From Chloroflexota bacterium (GTDB lineage Bacteria > Chloroflexota > Anaerolineae > Promineifilales > Promineifilaceae), in NCBI GenBank assembly GCA_024278255.1, contig JAJRTP010000300.1, positions 1-5,491 on the forward strand: a stretch of 5,491 nt of DNA, in the 5' to 3' direction. The position numbers and the translations under genes were made by a program. The notes beneath the pieces were generated by a model. It searched no databases and was not told the origin of the DNA. It saw only the letters and a list, made by a program, of their open reading frames with translations. Shown in pieces: positions 1 to 5,032 of this stretch; within the stretch, counting starts at the first letter, position 1, and every line of letters begins with the position of its first letter.

Positions 1-169
1 CCCAACAAGGTCTACCTCAACCAGAACGGCGTCTTGCAAGCCGCCGCCGCCTGGCAGTCCGCCGACAGCGACCAGACCTGGAGCGTGGCTTGGGGGGATA
101 TGGACGGCGACGGCGACCTCGACCTGGCCGCGGGAAATGTGTTCAGCCCCAACAAGGTCTACCTCAACC
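1..169 (+). repeat. 147-bp FG-GAP repeat unit bounded by exact 22-bp copies
   Basis: The 22 bases at 1-22 recur exactly at 148-169, a period of 147 bp or 49 codons. Each copy encodes PNKVYLN, the closing strand of an FG-GAP blade. The exact identity suggests recent internal duplication in the propeller. Further copies probably lie to the left of the window. Confidence 0.8.
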
Positions 170-332
170 GGCGCCCCGCCGGTCAGGCGGCATACCCGAG
201 CCTTGGTCTCTACTCGGTTTCACCACCACCATCACCCTGACCCAACCGGCCTTCGGCGGCTTTGTGCGAGTCTGGGTTCCGGGCAGCGTCCCGCGGCGCC
301 GGGAAGCGGTGACGGAGTTCTACGTCAGCCCC

Positions 333-386
333 GGTTGGGGAGCGAACGCGCGGGGGTGGGGGGCCAATGCGCGGGGCTGGGGCGCG
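333..386 (+). repeat. 21-bp tandem repeat encoding GWGANAR
   Basis: Two full 21-bp units (333-353 and 354-374) and a 12-bp partial unit (375-386) encode GWGANAR-GWGANAR-GWGA in frame 3. The units differ only at synonymous positions (for example AAC/AAT and GGA/GGG/GGC). This supports frame 3 as the translated frame and indicates selection on the peptide. It probably forms a short Gly/Trp-rich linker between the propeller and the C-terminal beta region. Confidence 0.75.
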
Positions 387-1310
387 CCGGTCGCATCGGG
401 GGATGGGCAGGTCATTCTGTTCAACCTGGAAAACTTCCTTGTGGATGAACGAGTCTACACCCTGCAAACCCTGTCCATCCTGCCCAACCTGCCCCTCTGG
501 TTGACGCCGGTCGGACAGGCTTACCGGCTCTCTGTCTCCGGGGTTATGCCCCGCAGCGCCATCTTGTTCCAATACCTCCAGCGAGATGTCCCCGAAGGGC
601 AGGAGTACGGCTTGCGGCTGTACTACTCGCCGGATGAAGGCGCGACCTGGCAGTGCCTGGAGACGGAGCTGGACATGTACCGCAACTTCGCCTCGGCGCC
701 GGCGCCGGGGGAAGGCATCTACATCCTCATCGCCACCATCGAAATGCCCCCCTTCAGGGAAGGATGGAACAACTTTGGTTATCCGGTGCCCGGCAGCCGG
801 CCCATCACGCAGGCGCTGGCGTCCATCGCCGGCAAGTACACTTCTGTTTACAACTATGATGCTGCCGCTTCACCCAGGTGGGTTCTGTACGACCAGAGTG
901 TGGTTGATGAGCATCCAACCTTCGCCAGATTGGTGAATGACCTGACCACTCTTGAGTTTGGGCACACCTACTGGCTCTACGCCACCGAGCCGGTGACTCT
1001 CTATCTCGGCGTGGCGGAGACAGCCCGGCAAGGAGGTCAGGGTGTTCAACTTCCGCCAGCCACGTTCTTCGGCTGGTTCACGCCAACCAATAAATTCACC
1101 CCTACTGTTGGAATGACTATCACAGCCAGAATAAATGGCGAGGTTTGCGGGCAAGGCAAAGTCATCGAACTGGATGGCCGTCTGGCCTACAAAATTCAGG
1201 TTATGGCCGACGGGTTTCTACAAACCCCCAGTACCTGTGGCGCAGAAGGCCGGATTATCCATTTTGAAGTAGATGGGCATACAGTGATTCCATCCCGCAA
1301 CTGGGATAAC

Positions 1311-1844
1311 TCACGGGCATGGTAGGTTCTTCACCAGCAAGGTTGAGAGACCGCGTTTAATCCCCCGCCAAATCTGTTCGATAGGATTCAAATCCGGGCT
1401 GTAAGGGAGCAGGTACACAAGACGAAGGCCCAGTTGGTCGGCGGTCGCACGCACCTGACGGCTTCGATGCGAAGCGAAATTGTCCCAAACAAGCACAATC
1501 ACCTTGTACGCCCGGTTCATCTCTTTCACCTGCCGAAGAAAGGCAACAATGTCTTCCGCTTTCGACCGCCCCAGAAAGTTCAGCGCATCGTTCCCCTTCA
1601 AGGCGTAGAAGCCAATAGCATTCACCCGCATCCGTTCTGTGTTCTTGGAAAGGCGAGGCTTACCAAAACTCCATACGCGCTGGCTATTGGCCGTGTTCTG
1701 GGGCGATGTCTCGTCCACAAAGCCGATGACAATCTCCTCTTCCTGAATACCCTGGGCCTGAAGCTCCGTAAATACCTGTTGCAGTCGCTCCTTCAAAATG
1801 GCTTCTGCCTGTTGAGGACGCCGATAAGAGGAACAATAGTCCAA
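1311..1844 (-). pseudogene. IS630-family transposase remnant, truncated at both ends
   Basis: The open frame (177 codons from a TTG at 1842-1844; open upstream only to a TAA at 1875-1877) is a DDE_3-type IS630 catalytic domain. The acidic triad is visible: D44 in GFVDETSPQN, D121 in LVWDNFASH and E156 in SPDLNPIEQIW, giving 34 residues between the last two, as expected for IS630. Intact members are roughly 330-350 aa with an N-terminal helix-turn-helix. Here that region is absent, and the frame starts just before the YRRP-xx-AE linker that normally precedes the catalytic core. The C-terminus is also short: after LLVKNL the frame leaves homology and stops at 1311-1313 inside the tail of the FG-GAP gene. 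A TA at 1323-1324, near the junction, fits the IS630 target preference. No terminal inverted repeats were found. It should be immobile and inactive. Confidence 0.85.
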
Positions 1845-1860
1845 ATGAATGAATGCGGTG
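1326..1860 (-). mobile_element. IS630-like insertion-sequence fragment
   Basis: Approximate extent of DNA derived from the insertion sequence, judged from where transposase similarity begins (about 1845-1860) and ends (about 1326). Both boundaries are estimates because neither terminal inverted repeat is recognisable. It separates the FG-GAP gene from the TetR operon. The TetR promoter starts at 1863, right beside the presumed right boundary. Confidence 0.55.
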
Positions 1861-1862
1861 GC

Positions 1863-1891
1863 TTGACAAAACAGTTATCACCGTATATAAT
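1863..1891 (+). promoter_or_regulatory. Consensus sigma70 promoter of the tetR-hydrolase operon
   Basis: TTGACA at 1863-1868, a 17-bp spacer, and TATAAT at 1886-1891 match the sigma70 consensus perfectly in both boxes and in spacing. Transcription would start near 1897-1899, leaving a leader of about 30 nt before the TetR ATG. Such a strong promoter in front of a TetR gene usually means tight autorepression. Confidence 0.85.
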
Positions 1892-1893
1892 GC

Positions 1894-1916
1894 TAACATC
1901 GTTAAATAATATAACG
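1894..1916 (+). promoter_or_regulatory. Candidate TetR operator with GTTA/TAAC half-sites
   Basis: Two overlapping inverted repeats lie over the likely start site. One is TAAC-ATC-GTTA (1894-1904). The other is CGTTA (1900-1904), 7 bp, then TAACG (1912-1916), with 14 of 17 positions symmetric overall. A further GTTA at 1874-1877 lies inside the promoter spacer. Binding here would block RNA polymerase, as in TetR autoregulation. Assignment to the adjacent TetR protein is inference from position. Confidence 0.45.
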
Positions 1917-1928
1917 CCAAAAGCAAAG

Positions 1929-2609
1929 ATGACCAAAACAAGACGAGAACGCATACGAGAAGAGACCGTCAGAGAAATCAAAAAAATTGCCCGCCGACAG
2001 TTGGCTGAAGGGGGCGCAACGGCGGTTTCCCTGCGCGCCATTGCGCGGGAGATGGGTATGTCGGCACCGGGGCTATACAGTTATTTTGCCAATTACGATG
2101 AGTTGATTACCGCGTTGGTAATAGATGTTTTCAATTCAATGGCCAATGCGCTGGAAGCGGCACGGGATGCATGCGATGCGGGAGACCACGCCGGCCGCTT
2201 TCAAGCCGTCGTCAGTACCTACCGTCAATGGGCATTGGAGCATCGTTACGAGTACCTGCTCATTTTTGGTACGCCCGATATCAACGCGCCCATCGAAATC
2301 ATCGCCCCGGCGGCCAAACGCAACTGGCGCGTGATTTTGGAGGTGCTGAGCGCAGCCGCAGCCGACGACCATTTACGTATCCCCTCCCAATTTGATGAGG
2401 CAACTCCCATCTATGATCAAATTCAGCAAGAGTGGCGGGCGCTGTACGGAATTGAGGTGAGTGTGCCCGTTTTGCATACGGCGGTGAAAGTCTGGGGACT
2501 GTTTCACGGTCTGGTGATGCTGGAATTGACCCAACGTCAACCGGAAATGCTCAAACAGGCGCACGAACTGGAACTGCAATTATTGATGAAAGACATTGGA
2601 TTGGTGTAG
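1929..2609 (+). CDS. TetR/AcrR-family regulator with WHG C-terminal domain
   Basis: A 226-aa transcriptional regulator, the usual size for the family. Residues about 9-55 form the TetR DNA-binding domain, with the helix-turn-helix in TAVSLRAIAREMGMSAPGLY and the typical YSYFANYDELITAL continuation. The rest is an alpha-helical ligand-binding and dimerisation region. Near the C-terminus it has W189, H193 and G194 in VWGLFHGLVMLEL, the hallmark of the WHG subgroup (TetR_C_33). The ATG at 1929 is chosen because it directly precedes the conserved N-terminus and lies about 30 nt after the predicted transcription start. The frame stays open further upstream, but only across promoter and antisense transposase sequence. 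No good Shine-Dalgarno is visible, so translation may be weak or near-leaderless. It shares a transcript with the cysteine hydrolase, which is its likely regulated target along with itself. The ligand is unknown. Confidence 0.9.
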   Translation: MTKTRRERIREETVREIKKIARRQLAEGGATAVSLRAIAREMGMSAPGLYSYFANYDELITALVIDVFNSMANALEAARDACDAGDHAGRFQAVVSTYRQWALEHRYEYLLIFGTPDINAPIEIIAPAAKRNWRVILEVLSAAAADDHLRIPSQFDEATPIYDQIQQEWRALYGIEVSVPVLHTAVKVWGLFHGLVMLELTQRQPEMLKQAHELELQLLMKDIGLV

Positions 2610-2645
2610 ACCGGAAAGGTGAAATTCCGGGGACGGGAGATATTT

Positions 2646-3239
2646 ATGCAACTTGAACCCGGCAAAACGGCCATCGTCCTGGTTGAATTTCAAAAACAAT
2701 GGACGGAAAAAGGCTTGTTCAACTGGCTGATACAAAGGCAACTGGCCGCCCGGCGCGTCGTCGAGAACACGCAACGATTGGTGTCCAAAGCGCGGGAGGC
2801 GGGTTGGCCCGTTATCCACGCCCCGCTGGTTGTTGATCCGCAGAACAAAAAAGGATGGATGGCTCACCTCACATTTGGGTGTATCTTCACCAAAGGCAGC
2901 TGGAAATCGGAACTGGTTTCCGGGCTTTTTGCAGAGGGCGACCCCATCGCGCTGCGCCAATACTACAACTATCAAGCCTTCGATGCCTTTTACAAAAGCG
3001 GCCTGGAGCAAACCTTGCGCCAGCATAACATTCAAAACCTGCTCATCTGTGGTTTTGCCACGGATCAATGCCCGTCCAAAACACTGGCAACGGCCGTTCG
3101 CAAGGGTTTCAACTCCTACCTTGTCACCGACTGCACCGCCACGTTCAACCACTTCTTCCAAAAAAACGCCGAACACAAACACAAAGAACGGACGGTGACA
3201 TCACAAGAAGTATTGGAAATGGTTGCCGGCAGCCACTAA
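2646..3239 (+). CDS. Isochorismatase-fold cysteine hydrolase, altered triad
   Basis: A 197-aa protein of the isochorismatase-like hydrolase superfamily, whose members cleave amide, ester or vinyl-ether bonds with a Cys nucleophile. Beta-1 is TAIVLVEFQKQW (8-19), the helix after it is AARRVVENTQRLVSKAREAGWPVIHAP, and the nucleophile region is ICGFATDQCPSKTLATA with C142. The family normally reads IDxQ at beta-1; here the catalytic Asp is Glu (E14). The usual catalytic Lys region (as in VKWRYSAF of EntB) aligns with ALRQYYNYQAF, so R104 or no base may replace it. ATG 2646 is preferred over the in-frame GTG at 2619 because GGGAG (2635-2639) sits 6 nt before it and the extra residues look unlike the family. 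It follows TetR by 36 bp with no promoter seen, so the two are probably one operon. Substrate unknown; a small amide is a reasonable guess. Confidence 0.87.
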   Translation: MQLEPGKTAIVLVEFQKQWTEKGLFNWLIQRQLAARRVVENTQRLVSKAREAGWPVIHAPLVVDPQNKKGWMAHLTFGCIFTKGSWKSELVSGLFAEGDPIALRQYYNYQAFDAFYKSGLEQTLRQHNIQNLLICGFATDQCPSKTLATAVRKGFNSYLVTDCTATFNHFFQKNAEHKHKERTVTSQEVLEMVAGSH

Positions 3240-3474
3240 ACACGGATATGCCTAATGTTCACAATATCCGGCAGAACATCCTGGCAAGATTATTTCGTTC
3301 TTCCCCGACCCTCTCACAACAGCATAAGGGAATCTTTGCCGCAAGACCCCTTGCGCCGCGCCGCAAACCGGCCGTCCCCAGACCGGTTGTTTGCGTCTGC
3401 GCTCAAAACTATGAACCACAGCCCCCCTGCACGCGGGACACATCCCATCGAAAATGACGAGGGTTGCTGCCAAA

Positions 3475-3488
3475 TTCGGCGCGCCGAA
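3475..3488. repeat. Perfect 14-bp palindrome upstream of the metal promoter
   Basis: TTCGGCGCGCCGAA is a perfect palindrome ending 12 bp before the -35 box and followed by an A-tract (3487-3493). It could be a second protein-binding site or part of an upstream activating region. It is not a terminator on either strand, because the T-run on the minus strand precedes the hairpin. Confidence 0.4.
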
Positions 3489-3500
3489 AAAAATCCACCC

Positions 3501-3531
3501 TTGACATTCCGGTTGCTGGAAGGTGTATAAT
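3501..3531 (+). promoter_or_regulatory. MerR-family (CueR-like) promoter/operator of the metal operon
   Basis: TTGACA (3501-3506) and TATAAT (3526-3531) are both consensus but separated by 19 bp, the over-long spacer typical of promoters that MerR-family activators untwist. Inside the spacer is the dyad TTCC-N7-GGAA (3507-3510 and 3518-3521), with TTGCTGGAAGG at 3513-3523. From memory, the E. coli CueR site at copA has the same TTCC-N7-GGAA spacing and the same TTGCTGGAAGG half, so a copper-type MerR regulator is the best guess rather than classical MerR with its GTAC half-sites. No merR-like gene lies in this window. Start of transcription is expected near 3538, giving a leader of about 190 nt before the first gene. 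Confidence 0.82.
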
Positions 3532-3565
3532 ACCATCGTTGTTCTGGCTACCCGACAGTCATTGT

Positions 3566-3627
3566 ACGGATTCGCGCGGGAAACCCGCAAAACAATCCGC
3601 GAAAATCCGTAAAATCCGTTCCATCCG
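3566..3627 (+). repeat. Structured leader with repeated AATCCG motif
   Basis: ACGGATTCGCG (3566-3576) can pair with CGCG-aa-AATCCGT (3598-3610) as 11 bp with a two-base bulge. An alternative compact hairpin GCGGG-AAA-CCCGC (3576-3588) lies inside it. ATCCG recurs at 3595, 3605, 3614 and 3623, three of these preceded by A-runs. It may be an intergenic repeat family or a folded mRNA leader. I recognise no known riboswitch. Confidence 0.4.
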
Positions 3628-3724
3628 CCTCCTTGTTACGGGGACTGTTCGGCAGGCAGAGCGTTGTTCAATGCCGCACCCAATACGCAACAGGCGACAA
3701 CTAGAATCTACCCTGGAGGAAACG

Positions 3725-4234
3725 ATGAACGAAAATTGTTGCGCGCCGGAGGCCGGCGACTGCGCCCCGGCACCGGGCACGCAAGCCCCCCCCACCCCGT
3801 CCGACCACTGCCCCGCCTGCGGGCAGAAAGGCCAAAAAGTGGACAGCCTCACCGTCAAGGCCATGCTGTCCGTCAGCCTGAAAGCCGTGCGCGATACAAC
3901 TTATCGCTTTTGCCGCACCGCCGATTGCGAAGTCGTCTACTTTGCCGGGGAGGGCAGGCAAACCTTCACCCGCGCCCAGATGCGGGAGGCGGTCTACCAG
4001 AAGGAGCCGCACAATCCGGAGGTACTGGTCTGCTACTGCTTCCGGCACAGCCCGGCTTCCATCAAGGCGGAACTCCTCCGCACGGGGTGCAGCACGGTTG
4101 TCGAGCAAATCAACACCGGCATCAAGGCCGGTCAATGCGCCTGCGATATTCGCAATCCGCAGGGAAGTTGCTGTCTGGGGAATGTGAGTCAGCTGGTGAA
4201 ACGGCTGGAGCAAGAGGCGAAGGAGGCCGCTTGA
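3725..4234 (+). CDS. CopZ N-terminal-like Zn/[2Fe-2S] metallochaperone protein
   Basis: A 169-aa cytoplasmic-looking protein with no signal peptide or membrane segment. After a short Cys-rich tail (C5, C6, C13) it has the layout of the N-terminal half of Archaeoglobus CopZ and of the related 2Fe-2S (seleno)protein family: CPACG (C29, C32), TVKAML, YRFCRTADCEVVYF (C63, C68), VCYCF (C103, C105), then a BFD-like stretch with C122, GQCACD (C138, C140) and SCC (C149, C150). In CopZ this part binds one Zn and one [2Fe-2S] cluster; which Cys binds which metal here is inference. Archaeal CopZ also carries an HMA domain at its C-terminus. Here that is missing, and an HMA protein is encoded by the next gene. 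ATG 3725 is chosen for GGAGG at 3715-3719; ATG 3671 in the same frame has no good ribosome site. First gene after the CueR-like promoter, 18 bp before the next. Likely role: receive and hold incoming metal. Confidence 0.85.
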   Translation: MNENCCAPEAGDCAPAPGTQAPPTPSDHCPACGQKGQKVDSLTVKAMLSVSLKAVRDTTYRFCRTADCEVVYFAGEGRQTFTRAQMREAVYQKEPHNPEVLVCYCFRHSPASIKAELLRTGCSTVVEQINTGIKAGQCACDIRNPQGSCCLGNVSQLVKRLEQEAKEAA

Positions 4235-4252
4235 CTTGAGAGGTGTATCACT

Positions 4253-4657
4253 ATGCGAAGCCCGTTCTTCATCCTGATGTCACTGGCCGCACTCGCCATG
4301 CTGCTGGTAGCGATCACTGCCTGCCAGTCCGCCCCTGCCCTCTCGCCGGCGTCCGTCCCTTCGCCGGCCCCCTCGCCGTCCCTGCCGGCGCCCCCCACTC
4401 CCCTGCCGGCAACACCCACCGCCGGCCCGGCGGCCATCGCCCGCACCGGCTTCAATGTGAGCGGCTGGACGTGAGGCGGGTGCGTGGCGATAACGCTCGC
4501 CAGCATCCGGCAGTTGCCGGGCATTGTGAAGGCAACCGGAGATTTGGATGTCCAAACCGTCGTTGTGACCTATGACCCCTCCGCCGTGAAGCCGGAACAA
4601 ATCATCCAGGCCATCGAAGCAGTTGGATATGCCGTAACGGGGACATTTTCACCCTGA
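4253..4657 (+). CDS. MerP-like HMA lipoprotein, probable selenoprotein (UGA = Sec at codon 74)
   Basis: Read through TGA 4472-4474, this gives a 134-aa protein. Residues 1-24 are a lipoprotein signal (hydrophobic SLAALAMLLVAITAC, lipobox I-T-A-C24). Residues 25-64 are a Pro/Ser/Ala linker. Residues about 66-134 are a complete heavy-metal-associated domain: FNVSGWT-U74-GGC77, then LPGIVKATGDLDVQTVVVTYD and IIQAIEAVGYAV. The UGA falls exactly at the first Cys of GMTCxxC, and a 13-bp hairpin begins 3 nt later (4477-4509). The domain shows no indel or second stop before TGA 4655-4657. It would bind a soft metal on the outer membrane face and pass it to MerT. GAGAGG (4238-4243) precedes ATG 4253. 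Standard gene calling would end it at 4474 as a pointless 73-aa lipoprotein. Alternatives are a nonsense mutation or sequence error (Cys TGT/TGC to TGA). Sec is the better explanation, given the hairpin and a neighbour family that, as I recall, includes selenoproteins. Confidence 0.75.
4472..4474 (+). other. In-frame UGA, proposed selenocysteine codon
   Basis: Codon 74 of the HMA gene. It replaces the first metal-binding Cys, making U-G-G-C in place of C-x-x-C. The residues on both sides (VSGWT before, GGCV after) are typical of HMA domains, so the frame is continuous through this codon. Confidence 0.7.
4477..4509 (+). promoter_or_regulatory. Candidate bacterial SECIS hairpin
   Basis: The mRNA can fold into 13 pairs (12 Watson-Crick and one G-U): 4477-4483 with 4503-4509 and 4485-4490 with 4497-4502, a single bulged G at 4484, and a 6-nt apical loop UAACGC (4491-4496). 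It starts 3 nt after the UGA, and 16 nt separate the UGA from the loop, close to the spacing in E. coli fdhF, which also has a bulged base. Weak point: the loop lacks the G usually found in its first two positions. An alternative fold, GCGU/ACGC (4482-4485 with 4493-4496), gives loop GGCGAUA beginning GG but is less stable. SelB of this lineage may accept a different loop. Confidence 0.6.
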
Positions 4658-4674
4658 AGCAGGAGGCTCTGTCC

Positions 4675-5016
4675 ATGAAAAATCGGCTTGCATCCCTGAT
4701 ATCCACAGCTGCCGCTACACTCAGCGCCAGCTGTTGTGTGCTGCCGGTGGTGTTGCTTTCGCTGGGTTTTGTCAGCCTGGGGCCATTCGCCATTTTGATG
4801 CGTTACCGGTCAATCACACTTCCGTTCAGCTTTTTGCTGCTGGCAGCGGCTTTCTACGTGGTGTACCGTCCCCAGGCGACAGCAGACTGCGCCAAAGGAA
4901 TCTGTTCACCCAAAGCCTTGCGTCGTCAGCGAATGATTGTGTGGGTATCTGCCGGTTTGATGATTTTGTTTAGCCTCCTGGCATCCGTTCCCGTAACGAT
5001 GACCCTGGCCGGGTAG
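4675..5016 (+). CDS. merT: MerT-like mercuric (soft metal) transport protein
   Basis: A 113-aa inner-membrane protein, close to Tn21 MerT (116 aa) in length and layout. Three membrane segments lie at about 12-36, 47-64 and 87-106. TM1 holds the vicinal Cys pair in SASCCVLPVVLLSLGF (C20, C21), which takes metal from the periplasmic-side HMA partner. The cytoplasmic loop between TM2 and TM3 has YRPQATADCAKGICSP (C72, C77), matching the YRP...C...C loop of MerT, although spaced CX4C rather than CX5C. ATG 4675 follows a perfect AGGAGG at 4661-4666 with 8-nt spacing. It starts 17 nt after the full-length HMA stop, so the operon is laid out around the readthrough product and not the 73-codon one. 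The metal may be Hg(II), but the CueR-like promoter leaves Cu(I) open. Confidence 0.85.
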   Translation: MKNRLASLISTAAATLSASCCVLPVVLLSLGFVSLGPFAILMRYRSITLPFSFLLLAAAFYVVYRPQATADCAKGICSPKALRRQRMIVWVSAGLMILFSLLASVPVTMTLAG

Positions 5017-5032
5017 TTTTGCCAGAAAACAA

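Larger units (their letters stand above)
1..1325 (+). pseudogene. FG-GAP/VCBS-repeat secreted protein, 3' part, frameshifted
   Basis: This is the C-terminal part of a large extracellular FG-GAP (beta-propeller) protein that begins before the window. Frame 1 (1-240) encodes one full repeat with the Ca-binding-type D-M-D-G-D-G-D-L-D at 97-123, flanked by two copies of PNKVYLN. Frame 1 stops at TGA 238-240, while frame 3 is open and protein-like from about 205 to TAG 1323-1325. Frame 3 gives a Thr/Val-rich beta segment, a GWGANAR repeat, and a C-terminal region containing FGYPVPGSRPITQALASIAG and DLTTLEFGHTYWLY, which resembles secreted Chloroflexota proteins as I remember them. Joining the frames needs loss of one base (or a -1 shift) near 205-240. 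I see no slippery heptamer, so a decayed gene or a sequence error is likelier than programmed shifting. The end at NWDNSRAW may be trimmed slightly by the adjacent IS remnant. Likely role is surface or adhesive; substrate unknown. Confidence 0.72.
3240..3724. other. Intergenic region and leader, no gene
   Basis: No convincing coding frame lies in these 485 bp. From 3240 to 3474 it holds only three inverted repeats: CGGATAT/ATATCCG (3243-3249 with 3264-3270) just after the hydrolase stop, CGCAAG/CTTGCG (3340-3345 with 3350-3355), and AACCGG/CCGGTT (3366-3371 with 3383-3388) followed by GTTT. None has a real T-tract, so none is a clear intrinsic terminator, although the first and third may slow or end transcription. 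A palindrome, a MerR-type promoter and a structured leader follow and are listed separately. Confidence 0.7.

Noticed and set aside
238..240. TGA in the FG-GAP gene as a second selenocysteine codon
   Set aside because: The frame beyond it is not protein-like and stops soon after, while frame 3 carries the real continuation; this is a frameshift, not recoding.
1434..1928. Upstream in-frame extension of the TetR gene (additional 165 codons)
   Set aside because: It runs antisense through the transposase remnant and across a consensus promoter; family similarity begins at ATG 1929.
2619..2645. GTG start for the cysteine hydrolase
   Set aside because: The nine added residues are unlike the family, and a good GGGAG site serves ATG 2646.
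3366..3392. AACCGG/CCGGTT hairpin as an intrinsic terminator for the tetR-hydrolase operon
   Set aside because: The stem is 6 bp with an 11-nt loop and only GTTT follows; too weak to call.
3252..3590. Minus-strand open frame across the metal-operon promoter
   Set aside because: No recognisable domain, and it covers a strong plus-strand promoter and leader.
3671..3724. ATG 3671 as start of the CopZ-like gene (18 residues longer)
   Set aside because: No ribosome site precedes it; GGAGG sits just before ATG 3725. It cannot be excluded as a minor start.
4253..4474. A free-standing 73-aa lipoprotein ending at TGA 4472
   Set aside because: It would be only a signal, a linker and the start of an HMA strand, with the rest of the domain left untranslated and a 200-bp gap before merT in an otherwise tight operon.
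4507..4520. CCGGC-AGUU-GCCGG hairpin as the SECIS element
   Set aside because: Its loop does contain a G at position 2, but it lies 37 nt after the UGA, has only 5 pairs and partly excludes the longer hairpin at 4477-4509. Kept as a second choice.
4280..4600. Minus-strand and alternative plus-strand open frames over the HMA gene
   Set aside because: Gly/Arg-rich compositions produced by the Pro/Ala linker codons; no family resemblance.
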